A DNA stretch of 64,000 bases. Origin: Candidatus Opimibacter skivensis (GTDB lineage Bacteria > Bacteroidota > Bacteroidia > Chitinophagales > Saprospiraceae). The notes beneath the pieces are model-generated. The model had not been told where the DNA came from. It made no database searches and saw only the letters and a list, made by a program, of their open reading frames with translations. This document shows positions 47,545 to 55,655 of the stretch, piece by piece; within the stretch, counting starts at the first letter, position 1; each line of letters begins with the position of its first letter. Location of the stretch: positions 1-64,000 of the forward strand of contig JADKHH010000031.1 in NCBI GenBank assembly GCA_016721905.1. The letters run 5' to 3'. The position numbers and the translations under genes were made by a program.

Positions 47545-50241
47545 ATGAAAATGCTGTCTTCCTCAGCCTTTGCCTCCGCCTTCGCATTTTACTTCGCCTT
47601 CGCCTCCGCCTTCACCCTCTCTTGTAATAATCAAATGAAAGATGATACGGCACTCTATTCTTCGGAATCATTTACCTTGTACAAGGACAGCGTCGTCCAG
47701 GGCAGTAATATAGCCACCATCCTTTCCCCCACCCACATCAAATCCAACTACAGAAGCCCCGCCAGCTCTACATTCTCACGACTGATCAAGTTTAAGATCA
47801 GCATCAACGAAAAAGATAATGAAATGCCTCCCGGCTCCGATCATTGGGTGCTGATCGGCGATGAACGCGAATCACCGATTGTGAAGTTTGGTGAGGCACC
47901 ACAACCTCTGCCTGATATGCCATCTACGTATCTGCCGGTCAATTATGAATACACATTCAAGGTAGACATGTCATCGGTGCTACAGCAGTTTGAGGAGAAA
48001 GGTTATTTCGAAGCGTATGACGGATCGAGGGTAGCAAAGAATGATTTCAAAGGGTTTTATGTAGCAGGCGCTTCATTGCCCCTGTCATGGGATTTCGTTG
48101 GCCTGGATGAGAAGGGGTTGAAGTTGCAGCCAACAAATGAAGCCGGAATCTATACACTCACAGTTAAGTTTAATCCTTACAACGAAGTTGGCATACAGGA
48201 TAAGGAATGGCAGTTGTCCGCAGATATTTCGAATCGCGCGAAGTATACTTCAGCGCAACCGATCGTAGATGCATTGTTTAATCTTTCTGTGGAGGAAGCC
48301 ACTAAAAATATCGAAGCTGACAGCACATTTCGTACAGGAGCCAAATGGGGTGGTGTATGGACGCGCGATATTAGTTATAGCATCATTCTCGCATTCGCTT
48401 ATCACGAACCCGAAGTAGCAAAGATCAGCCTCCGTAAAAAAGTTAACAGGGGACGTATCGTGCAAGACACCGGCTCAGGTGGTGCCTGGCCCGTTTCTTC
48501 CGATAGAGTCGTGTGGGCCATTGCAGCTTGGGAGATTTACAAAGTGACCGGCGAACAAGCGTGGCTTGACGAAATCTATCCGATCATTAAAAATTCACTG
48601 GAAGATGACTACAGGACACTGCATGATCCGGAGACAGGCTTGTATGCAGGGGAGTCTTCTTTCCTCGATTGGCGCGAACAGACGTATCCGAAGTGGATGT
48701 CCAACATGGATATTGCCGTGTCTCAGAACCTTGGAACAAATGTCTTGCACTATCGTGCTAACAGGATACTCGCGGAGATGGCTGCACTAAAAGGCGAATC
48801 AGGTGATGCATACACCAAGCGTGCGGATGATATCAAGGCAGGTATCAATCAGCATCTGTGGATGGAAGACAAAGGTTATTATGCACAATATAGATACGGT
48901 CGTCCCCATCTGACCGTTTCACCACGCTTTGAAGCACTGGGTGAAGCATTGGCTGTGTTGTTTGATGTGCCTGATGCAGACAGAGCCGCTTCCATCATCT
49001 CGAGATCTCCTGTGACCGAATATGGTGTGACTTGTATCTATCCGCAGATCCCGGGCATACCTCCTTATCACAACAATGCGATCTGGCCTTTTGTACAATC
49101 CTATTGGAATCTCGCCGCAGCTAAAACTGGAAATGAGCAAGTGTTGTTGCATGGACTCGCAAGTATCTATCGTGCAGGCGCATTCTTTCTGACCAACTAT
49201 GAAAACATGGTGGCGCAGACCGGAGATTTCCTCGGTACGGAAATCAATTCAGATCGCATGCTGTGGAGCATGGCCGGTAATCTCGCTATGGTCTACCGCG
49301 TGTTCATGGGTATGTCGTTTGAAACGGATGGTCTGCATTTTCATCCGGTGGTACCGGAAGCATATGGAGGTACCAGAAGTCTTACCAATTTCAAGTACAG
49401 ACAAGCAACACTGGATATCACGATAAAAGGACATGGAAACGTTGTCCAAAAAATAACGATGGATGGAAGTGAACTCAAAGATGGAATTGTTCCTGCTAAC
49501 CTGACAGGAAATCATACGATTGAAATTGAGCTTAATGCTTCAATAAAAACCATGCAGGAGAACGGGATCAATAATGTTGTAAATCATTTCACACTGGCAG
49601 GGCCACGAGTAGAGAAGGACAGCATGCTATTAAAATGGGAGGCTATTGATCAGGCAAAGGCATACCACATCTACAGGAATGGGAAATTCCTGGAACACAC
49701 AACCAACGCAACATATATCGTTCCAGCAGGGCCTTATGCAGAATACAAAATCAGTGCAGTTGATGAAATGGAATATGAATCTTTTACGAGTGAACCTGTC
49801 GCATTTGCCCCATCGGAGACTATCATTGAGTTTGAGAACATAGTGCCTGCTTCCCGATTGCCTTACACCAATCATTCCGGCTTAGGCTTTGTAGAAATTT
49901 CAAAAGCGACCAACAGGAGCATTGAATGCAAAATCAACATTGAGGAGGCAGGTGATTACTTTATTGATGCGCGGTATTCAAACGGCAGCGGTCCATGGAA
50001 TACAGACAACAAGTGTGCTGTACGCAGTCTGGCGGTGAATTTTATGTATGCTGGTGTTCTGATATTTCCGCAGCGGGGACAAGATGAATGGTCAGACTGG
50101 GGATTTTCAAACAGCCGCCGGGTGAAACTCAATGCCGGTGATAATCTCATCAGGATAACCTTCGAAGATTGGAACCATAATATGAACGGGGAGGTCAACA
50201 CTGCCATGCTGGATTATCTCAGGGTCATTCGGATTGAGTGA
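47545..50241 (+). CDS. Six-hairpin glycosidase lipoprotein with C-terminal CBM-like domain
   Basis: 898 residues. The N-terminus is an odd signal peptide built of FAFASAF-type repeats ending in lipobox TLSC (Cys27). Then a beta-sandwich N-domain (about 30-240), an (alpha/alpha)6 catalytic barrel (about 240-620) with KWGGVWTRDISYSI, GSGGAWPVSSDRVVWAIAAW and GIPPYHNNAIWPFVQSYWNL, a fibronectin-like strand region (AYHIYRNGKFLEHTTNATYI) and a C-terminal CBM6/35-like sandwich ending in DWNHNMNGEVNTAMLDYLRV. The barrel resembles GH63/GH78-type six-hairpin enzymes; I cannot assign the GH family. It should act on surface oligosaccharides. A remnant of the same C-terminus is at 55231-55311. Confidence 0.8.
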   Translation: MKMLSSSAFASAFAFYFAFASAFTLSCNNQMKDDTALYSSESFTLYKDSVVQGSNIATILSPTHIKSNYRSPASSTFSRLIKFKISINEKDNEMPPGSDHWVLIGDERESPIVKFGEAPQPLPDMPSTYLPVNYEYTFKVDMSSVLQQFEEKGYFEAYDGSRVAKNDFKGFYVAGASLPLSWDFVGLDEKGLKLQPTNEAGIYTLTVKFNPYNEVGIQDKEWQLSADISNRAKYTSAQPIVDALFNLSVEEATKNIEADSTFRTGAKWGGVWTRDISYSIILAFAYHEPEVAKISLRKKVNRGRIVQDTGSGGAWPVSSDRVVWAIAAWEIYKVTGEQAWLDEIYPIIKNSLEDDYRTLHDPETGLYAGESSFLDWREQTYPKWMSNMDIAVSQNLGTNVLHYRANRILAEMAALKGESGDAYTKRADDIKAGINQHLWMEDKGYYAQYRYGRPHLTVSPRFEALGEALAVLFDVPDADRAASIISRSPVTEYGVTCIYPQIPGIPPYHNNAIWPFVQSYWNLAAAKTGNEQVLLHGLASIYRAGAFFLTNYENMVAQTGDFLGTEINSDRMLWSMAGNLAMVYRVFMGMSFETDGLHFHPVVPEAYGGTRSLTNFKYRQATLDITIKGHGNVVQKITMDGSELKDGIVPANLTGNHTIEIELNASIKTMQENGINNVVNHFTLAGPRVEKDSMLLKWEAIDQAKAYHIYRNGKFLEHTTNATYIVPAGPYAEYKISAVDEMEYESFTSEPVAFAPSETIIEFENIVPASRLPYTNHSGLGFVEISKATNRSIECKINIEEAGDYFIDARYSNGSGPWNTDNKCAVRSLAVNFMYAGVLIFPQRGQDEWSDWGFSNSRRVKLNAGDNLIRITFEDWNHNMNGEVNTAMLDYLRVIRIE

Positions 50242-50260
50242 TCCCTTTTTGCTTCTTGCA

Positions 50261-51019
50261 TCATATCACTCCGCTTTCCAGCAGATCATAGATAACATCC
50301 GAAATGTTGGTTTTGCCTGTCCTCCGCAGGATATTTTTCCGGTGCGTGTTTACCGTATGCAGGCTGATAAATAGTTGGTCAGCGATTTGTTCGCTATTGC
50401 AGCCTTTCTCAATCAATCGGATGATTTCAAACTCGCGATCAGATAACATGGTTCCGGTCAGGAGCAATGGCTCATCCGGATACCTGAAATAATTCAGGTC
50501 ATTGCCTAAATAATAATGATATCCATGGGTCAGTTTTTTAAACCAATCTATGTTAGTATGAATCTTTAGAGTAAAAATTGTTTTGTACGGTACCTCCGTA
50601 TAAAACAAATACAGCTGGACTAGTATATTGGAGTATGCGCCTTCAGCATTCCGGATCCTGAAATTGGTCGACAAAAGAGCAGTGCCTTTTTGGGCTAAAA
50701 AAAGATCATTTGCCATTTTAAACAACTGCGCCCGGCCCAGACTGAGCCTGCTGAGATCGTCAGGATGGGTGGCCTGGAAAAAGTGATAAGGATTGAGTAC
50801 CTCTGGGTCAACCCCCATCATATCAAGACTTCGTTTACTGGTATATAGAATTTGTATCTGGAGAAGGTCAGCAACATAGAAAAACTGGTTGTTCTTTTCC
50901 ATCATTTCCTCAAGGTCCAGCATCAGCGGGTCAGCCGGGCTAATATTCTTAAAACCGGACCGGGAATAAGCGTTAAAAAACTTAAGGAATAACGTATAGT
51001 CTGTAGATACTGAATTCAT
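50261..51019 (-). CDS. LuxR-family transcriptional regulator with PAS-like N-terminal domain
   Basis: 252 residues. The C-terminus is a LuxR HTH (about 188-252): LSDREFEIIRLIEKGCNSEQ, IADQLFISLHTVNTHRKNIL then RRTGKTNISDV. The N-terminal 170 residues are PAS-like: FFYVADLLQIQILYTSKRSL, DMMGVDPEVLNPYHFFQATH (a PAC-type motif, HPDD) and SNILVQLYLFYTEVPYKTIF. No receiver domain or kinase is adjacent, so it is probably a one-component sensor. It diverges from the DszB-like gene with a 356-bp intergenic region carrying an inverted repeat, which makes it the leading candidate to control that gene. The role is inference. Confidence 0.88.
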   Translation of the reverse strand: MNSVSTDYTLFLKFFNAYSRSGFKNISPADPLMLDLEEMMEKNNQFFYVADLLQIQILYTSKRSLDMMGVDPEVLNPYHFFQATHPDDLSRLSLGRAQLFKMANDLFLAQKGTALLSTNFRIRNAEGAYSNILVQLYLFYTEVPYKTIFTLKIHTNIDWFKKLTHGYHYYLGNDLNYFRYPDEPLLLTGTMLSDREFEIIRLIEKGCNSEQIADQLFISLHTVNTHRKNILRRTGKTNISDVIYDLLESGVI

Positions 51020-51068
51020 TTGTGCTGCTGGGTCTTTATTGGATACTCAGCCATGTGAAGTTAGCTAT

Positions 51069-51117
51069 AATACCTATTGATAGGTATTGATATAGAATAG
51101 GCATCACGGTAATTTTG
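51069..51117 (+). promoter_or_regulatory. Bacteroidota-type promoter overlapped by a perfect inverted-repeat operator
   Basis: AATACCTAT (51069-51077) and ATAGGTATT (51080-51088) form a perfect 9-bp inverted repeat with a 2-bp spacer. TTG at 51087-51089, exactly 20 bp before TAATTTTG (51110-51117), matches the TTTG-N19-21-TANNTTTG housekeeping promoter of Bacteroidota, reading toward the DszB-like gene. The operator thus covers the -33 element, a layout expected for repression or for activator binding. Predicted start near 51124, leaving a leader of about 250 nt. Confidence 0.6.
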
Positions 51118-51375
51118 TGCCTGACCCAAAGGGGCAATGTCGAAATGGTCTTGAAATGAACCTGAAACACAAGTCTTTTCCATCCGAGAAGACCTTGGTG
51201 AATGTGAAAGACCTTTTGACAAGCATGGCTTGATGACTTCTGTATACCCTTGTGACCTGCATCAATGTTTTACAGGAAGAATAGGTTCAATTTGGATATA
51301 TGATGTATGCATATACCATGTGAAAGCGGGGAGTAAATGGGTAATCTAATTATTCAAATTTTAAACGCAAAAAAA

Positions 51376-52614
51376 ATGAGTACGACAGAATTGAAGTCTC
51401 CAAAAAAGGAAAAGACCAATGGTAGTATACCTTCGGAAATTAAGGTGACCACATTTGAAAATACTAAGCTCACCAAGGTGCCCCTTAATTGGAAGGAAGT
51501 GTACTATACAAATTGCCCGCTGGTGTCCGCCAGTAATGTGGATCAGGAACTTGGTTGGACTAAGGAAGAATACAAGAAAATCGGAGTTCACTACAGTTAT
51601 TTCCGGTCCAGGGCAGAAAACGACTGGTATCCACATTACATTCACAATCTCGATAATCTGATTCGGTTCGGTGGATTATTTCCACCTATTGCAGTTCAGG
51701 CTGATATCCGTCGGACGCGGCTCCTGGGCGTAACGCATGTGCCTCATGAAGGTGGTGTGCTGATCATTCGTGCACAAGATGATATTTACCGGTTGAGTGA
51801 CCTGAAAGGTAAAAAGATCGGCATTTCTAAGAGTATGAACCAGATCAAGAATGACTGGTGGCGTATACAGGAGCACCAGGGCATTGAGTTGATGCTTCGG
51901 ATGAATGGCATGACGATGGACGATATCCAGCTTGTGGAATTCCCATACGCAGACGACTGGTACAATTTTCCTGAAATGCTAACGCCGATTGAGAATCCAT
52001 CTGAATGGCAACTCAAACGCGATCACAAGCATGACCTCGCGTTCCGTCCACTGGAAACAGCTCTTGAGAAGGGTGTGATTGATGCCATGTACAGTCAGAG
52101 CAAAGTATTAAGTGTACTGACTGAGGCTACAGGCAAGTTTGCCATTATCGAAGATTTGTCCAAATATCCGGACTGGCGCCTACAGGTAGCCAACATTCCT
52201 GCTGCAATCACCTGCACGGATGTGATGGCCGAAGAGCATCCCGAACTGGTAGTTGCATTTATGAAAGGTATGATCAAGGTTGGGCGTTGGTCCAATGAAC
52301 ATAAGCATGCTGCCGCAGCCATACTCAACAAACAGACCTACTACCTTGACGTAGAAGATACTTACCGTGGCATCAAGGATGTGGACATGGTTCCTAATTT
52401 GTCACTGTTGAACCTCGCCGCAGTTGAGCTAGGAAAGAATTTCATGTTCAAGAAGGGCTATATCAAAAATGATTTTGATGTACACCAATGGGCTGCGCCT
52501 GAATTCCTTGAAAAGGCATCGAGAGAATTACTTGAAGAAGAATGGAAGAGAGTAACCACTTCTAAACTTCCGCAAACTGCCGCTGCACTGGAAACCGACA
52601 GACGAATCGGCTAG
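51376..52614 (+). CDS. DszB-like desulfinase / periplasmic-binding-protein fold enzyme, cytoplasmic
   Basis: 412 residues from ATG 51376; no signal peptide or lipobox, so unlike ordinary ABC binding proteins it should stay in the cytoplasm. It follows DszB (2-hydroxybiphenyl-2-sulfinate desulfinase) along its length: YYTNCPLV with Cys47 where DszB has nucleophile Cys27; PHYIHNLDNLIRFGG with His87 and Arg97 spaced exactly as His60 and Arg70, plus the Gly-Gly; RTRLLGVTHVPHEGG; and HQWAAPEFLEKAS near the C-terminus where DszB has DQWAAPEFLNNS. No transporter genes are nearby. The substrate is probably a sulfinate; aryl or other is unknown. Confidence 0.78.
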   Translation: MSTTELKSPKKEKTNGSIPSEIKVTTFENTKLTKVPLNWKEVYYTNCPLVSASNVDQELGWTKEEYKKIGVHYSYFRSRAENDWYPHYIHNLDNLIRFGGLFPPIAVQADIRRTRLLGVTHVPHEGGVLIIRAQDDIYRLSDLKGKKIGISKSMNQIKNDWWRIQEHQGIELMLRMNGMTMDDIQLVEFPYADDWYNFPEMLTPIENPSEWQLKRDHKHDLAFRPLETALEKGVIDAMYSQSKVLSVLTEATGKFAIIEDLSKYPDWRLQVANIPAAITCTDVMAEEHPELVVAFMKGMIKVGRWSNEHKHAAAAILNKQTYYLDVEDTYRGIKDVDMVPNLSLLNLAAVELGKNFMFKKGYIKNDFDVHQWAAPEFLEKASRELLEEEWKRVTTSKLPQTAAALETDRRIG

Positions 52615-52660
52615 AATCATAGTCATTGATGAGGCATAGCAGATGATAGCGAAATTGAAT

Positions 52661-52694
52661 AGAGAGAACCCACAAGCATTGATGGGTTCTCTCT
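52661..52694 (+). terminator. Rho-independent terminator after the DszB-like gene
   Basis: AGAGAGAACCCA (52661-52672) pairs perfectly with TGGGTTCTCTCT (52683-52694) with a 10-nt loop, followed by GTTTG. A 12-bp perfect stem 46 bp after the stop. It suggests the DszB-like gene is largely monocistronic, separate from the rhodanese gene. Confidence 0.75.
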
Positions 52695-52718
52695 GTTTGA
52701 CAGCATTGTGATCTAGGA

Positions 52719-53414
52719 ATGAAGCCATTATTGAATTTTGCATTGACTTTACTTTTCAACATAATGACCACCCACTCGCGCTTACCAGGCAACCCCCAAG
52801 GATTCCGCATTATAATTATTTTAAAGGCATATCTCATGATACTCATTAGTCTATTATCAATCCCTTCTGCCCACGCTCAGATTCCAACTAAGGCTCCTCC
52901 TGGGAAGGTGAAGCCGGAACTTCCAAAAGAGAAAGAGACCATCCTGGGGCTATATGTAACATCCAGGGAAGCTTTTGAAATGTGGAAATCGAATCCGGAG
53001 CAAATCAAGATCCTTGACGTGCGTACACCGGAGGAGTATATCTTCATCGGACATGCTGAAATGGCCTGGAATATTCCTCTTGCTTTTCAATCCTACGATT
53101 GGGACACTGAAATAAAGCATTTTAAGTTTAGGCCAAACCCTGATTTCCTGATCAATGTGCAAGCGATAGCGGGTCTGAAAGATACTTTGCTGGTCATGTG
53201 CCGCTCTGGTGGACGCAGTGCGATGGCAGTCAATGCGCTCGCAAAGGCAGGGTTTTCAAACGTATACCAGATCACAGATGGCATGGAAGGTGATCTTGTC
53301 GAAGATCCTGAAAGTTTATTTTTTGGACAACACATGAAAAACGGGTGGAAGAATTCAGGGCTGCCATGGACGTACAAACCTATTCCTGAACATATGATCC
53401 TTCCCAAGAAATGA
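52719..53414 (+). CDS. Exported rhodanese-domain protein
   Basis: 231 residues from the first ATG; ATG 52764 or 52836 are also possible starts. The region around 30-54 is a signal peptide ending SIPSAHAQ. The single rhodanese domain (about 75-220) has IKILDVRTPEEYIFIGHAEM and the active loop MCRSGGRSAMAVNALAKAGF (Cys nucleophile, CRSGGR), then YQITDGMEGDL. Rhodaneses move a sulfane sulfur through the Cys persulfide; an exported one next to a DszB homologue suggests handling of released sulfur species. The last 30 residues (GQHMKNGWKNSGLPWTY) are typical of periplasmic members. Confidence 0.85.
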   Translation: MKPLLNFALTLLFNIMTTHSRLPGNPQGFRIIIILKAYLMILISLLSIPSAHAQIPTKAPPGKVKPELPKEKETILGLYVTSREAFEMWKSNPEQIKILDVRTPEEYIFIGHAEMAWNIPLAFQSYDWDTEIKHFKFRPNPDFLINVQAIAGLKDTLLVMCRSGGRSAMAVNALAKAGFSNVYQITDGMEGDLVEDPESLFFGQHMKNGWKNSGLPWTYKPIPEHMILPKK

Positions 53415-53479
53415 GCTTAAGAGCCATTGGAAATAAAATATTCCCTTGGGAAAAAGATGTAGTTGTGTAAAGAGAGGCA

Positions 53480-53857
53480 ATGATGGAAACAGCAGAATTA
53501 ATATTAGCGTATACAGTTAGAGTAGTCGCTTTGTTGCTCGAATTCACCGCCGTATTGTGTATAGTCATTGGCATGGTTACAACATTTATGCTTTGGCTAA
53601 ACATCAGGCAAGCAGACTATTCTCCACTCTATAACCGATTGAGATTAAAGTTTGGGGGATGGCTCGCGCTGGCGCTTGAGTTTTTACTTGCTGCTGACAT
53701 CATACAAACAACGGCTAATCCTACGTATGAACATCTCATTGAGCTGGGAGCTATTGCTGTTATCCGGACATTCCTGAATTACTTTCTGAACAAGGAGCTA
53801 AGTGAATTGCCGAAGCATATCAAGGCACATTTGGGAAATCAGGAAGGTCAGCTTTGA
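53480..53857 (+). CDS. DUF1622 membrane protein
   Basis: 125 residues with three hydrophobic segments (about 8-38, 56-72 and a weaker one at 85-102). DUF1622 marks: ALLLEFTAVLCIVIGMV, RLKFGGWLALALEFLLAADI, ANPTYEHLIELGAIAVIRTF and LNYFLNKEL at the end. The family is a small inner-membrane protein of unknown function. It lies 66 bp after the rhodanese gene and 92 bp before the DUF2490 start. Confidence 0.85.
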   Translation: MMETAELILAYTVRVVALLLEFTAVLCIVIGMVTTFMLWLNIRQADYSPLYNRLRLKFGGWLALALEFLLAADIIQTTANPTYEHLIELGAIAVIRTFLNYFLNKELSELPKHIKAHLGNQEGQL

Positions 53858-53948
53858 CCTGGGCGTAAGCATTTATTTTTCAGTCGTTTCTGGGGTCTTG
53901 CGGTTTTTTAAAGGACGGCAATCGATATCTGTTAAACGCAATGCATTC

Positions 53949-54698
53949 ATGTCCCAGAAACGTTTTTCTCACTTAATAGGATTGTGCTTTGCAATATGGT
54001 TTAGCGCGGTAGGCCCTGTCCATGGGCAGGAGGCGACGAAGGAGGTCTGGCCGGAAATTGATATTTGGTATCGGTTCTCTCCCTCCTGGCGTTTGTCGAT
54101 GTACATACCGCTATCCAAAAACATTGAAACCAAATACCGTGAGGGAAGCATTGTGGTACAAGCTGATTATGCATGGGGGAAGACGAGAATTCTTCAAAGC
54201 AGGCGCTTGCTGGATGAAAACAGGTCACAACAAATGAAGGTATGCCTATCCCGGGGAGGATATCTTGCGGCAAAGAGCCTTGATGACAATGGGGACGCAT
54301 ACCAAGAGAATATGATGTTCTTTGAAGAACATTTCAGGACACCATTTAAAGGGCACTTGTTAGTATCTCACCGTATGCGAAGCGATCTTAGGTGGATAGG
54401 TGATGATAATACCTTTTCATACAGGATCCGGTATCGTCTGATGTTGGAGCGGGAGTGGCAGATTAAGAAAGTTTCGCTGGTACCCTTTGTAAATGTCGAA
54501 CCAAATTATGATTCAAGGTATCAAACGATCAACAGAGTGCGCTTAATTGGTGGGACGTCTTTATCATGGAGTCCCCGCCTGGCCATAGAAGGAAATATAA
54601 CCTACCAGCACGATTCACGATCCTCCGTAACCAATCTTTATGCTTTGAACATCATCCTTCATGTATACTTTGAAGCGCGACGTTTTACTAAGGCATAG
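53949..54698 (+). CDS. DUF2490 outer-membrane protein
   Basis: 249 residues from ATG 53949 (the open frame runs back to 53802 inside the DUF1622 gene). Signal peptide SHLIGLCFAIWFSAVGPVHG, then WPEIDIWYRFSPSWRLSMYI, RYRLMLEREWQIKKVSLVPF, VNVEPNYDSRYQTINRVRLI and GGTSLSWSPRLAIEGNITYQ: the DUF2490 beta-barrel pattern. It is probably an outer-membrane barrel of about 12 strands. Function unknown; its position after DUF1622 and before DUF202 may reflect one membrane module. Confidence 0.82.
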   Translation: MSQKRFSHLIGLCFAIWFSAVGPVHGQEATKEVWPEIDIWYRFSPSWRLSMYIPLSKNIETKYREGSIVVQADYAWGKTRILQSRRLLDENRSQQMKVCLSRGGYLAAKSLDDNGDAYQENMMFFEEHFRTPFKGHLLVSHRMRSDLRWIGDDNTFSYRIRYRLMLEREWQIKKVSLVPFVNVEPNYDSRYQTINRVRLIGGTSLSWSPRLAIEGNITYQHDSRSSVTNLYALNIILHVYFEARRFTKA

Positions 54699-54727
54699 CG
54701 GCTTACACATCATTTAATAACTGCAAA

Positions 54728-55174
54728 ATGCAAATAATGGAAAAGGAAGAAAATAAGATAACAGGCACACCCCGGCAGGAATGGAATGTCCCCGCCGCAG
54801 TAGGAAATGAAAACCTGTCGATTGACCGCACCCGTATGGCCGCCGAGCGGACCCTGATGGCGTGGTTGAGGACATCGCTATCGATGATTAGTTTTGGTTT
54901 TACGATTTACAAATTTCTACAAGCGTTCCAGACGTCAGGTACAGCCACCATACTGAGAACTCATGCACCTCGTAATGTCGGTCTCTCCCTTATCGGCATA
55001 GGAACCTTTGCACTGATCATAGCCTGTGTTCAGCATGTGAAGTACCTTCAGAAGTTACACATAGATAAAGGCTCAACGCCATGGAACCTGGCATTGATGG
55101 TTAGTTGCCTTGTCGCATTGCTAGGGTTGTTGATGTTTTGGAGCATTGTACTAAATTCAGGTCCTTTTAGCTGA
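54728..55174 (+). CDS. DUF202 (YidH-like) inner-membrane protein
   Basis: 148 residues from ATG 54728 (54737 is an alternative). After a polar N-terminus comes the DUF202 signature SIDRTRMAAERTLMAWLRTS LSMISFGF, then two further hydrophobic helices (about 88-108, 125-146). The family is a three-helix inner-membrane protein; its role is unknown. It lies 30 bp after the DUF2490 gene and ends the block that starts with the LuxR-type regulator. Confidence 0.87.
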   Translation: MQIMEKEENKITGTPRQEWNVPAAVGNENLSIDRTRMAAERTLMAWLRTSLSMISFGFTIYKFLQAFQTSGTATILRTHAPRNVGLSLIGIGTFALIIACVQHVKYLQKLHIDKGSTPWNLALMVSCLVALLGLLMFWSIVLNSGPFS

Positions 55175-55230
55175 AATGCGATTTCTGTTAGCCTTACAGG
55201 CAGTCATTCTATCTGATTGATATCACTTGT

Positions 55231-55311
55231 TAGGCCTGGAATCATAAATTGAATGGTGAGGTCAAAACGGCGATGGTGGATTACCTGAGAGTCATTAGAG
55301 GAGGGGATTAA
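55231..55311 (+). pseudogene. Remnant of a CBM-like C-terminus, related to the 50.2-kb glycosidase
   Basis: In frame, 55237-55311 encodes WNHKLNGEVKTAMVDYLRVI then RGGD and a stop. This is almost the same as the C-terminal WNHNMNGEVNTAMLDYLRVI of the glycosidase gene ending at 50241. No upstream part of the domain can be read. It is a duplicated or recombined leftover, lying directly before the repeat array. Confidence 0.6.
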
Positions 55312-55371
55312 GATGCCGCACTACTTTGAACCAACTGTTTTGCCTCCGCCCTACTTCGGCTGCGTTATTTA

Positions 55372-55445
55372 GCCCCCGCCCCCTGCGTTTCTCCATTCCT
55401 CTCAACTTCGTTTCGCTCCATTCCGAAAACGCCGGGGAGGCATGA
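55372..55445 (-). repeat. Dispersed repeat A, copy 3 (74 bp, inverted)
   Basis: GCCCCCGCCCCCTGCGTTTC at the left and AACGCCGGGGAGGCATGA at the right: the reverse complement of the right-hand copies. Its CATGCCTCCCC end points toward the DUF559 gene. The 561-bp gap 55175-55735 holds the remnant at 55231, this copy, copies 4 and 5 and a heptamer tract. Confidence 0.85.
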
Positions 55446-55482
55446 TTTTCAATGCAACACATGATTTTTACTGGCGAATAAC

Positions 55483-55583
55483 TTTTTATTTTTCATTTTT
55501 CACTCTTCATTTTTCACTTATTAGCCCCCGCCCCCTGCGTTCCGCCACCCGCATCCTCGCGCATGGAAACGCCGGGGAGGTAT
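55483..55583 (-). repeat. Repeat A, copy 4, with adjoining TTTTCAC heptamer tract (inverted)
   Basis: The tract TTTTTATTTTTCATTTTTCA, CTCTTCATTTTTCACTTATT (55483-55523) runs straight into GCCCCCGCCCCCTGCGTTCC (55524 on), with the inner end GGAAACGCCGGGGAGGTATG at about 55564-55583. The junction TTTTCACTTATTNGCCCCC is mirrored on the right side at 56340-56357, so tract plus hairpin behave as one compound unit. Confidence 0.8.
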
Positions 55584-55655
55584 GTTTGTGCAGTTGAGAA
55601 TGACATTACCTGGGCAAAGATTTAGCATTCTCCAAACTTTTATTTCGAGAAAATA

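Noticed and set aside
51376..52614. Ordinary ABC transporter substrate-binding protein
   Set aside because: No signal peptide or lipobox, no transporter genes nearby, and DszB catalytic residues are conserved in spacing. Not fully excluded without structure comparison.
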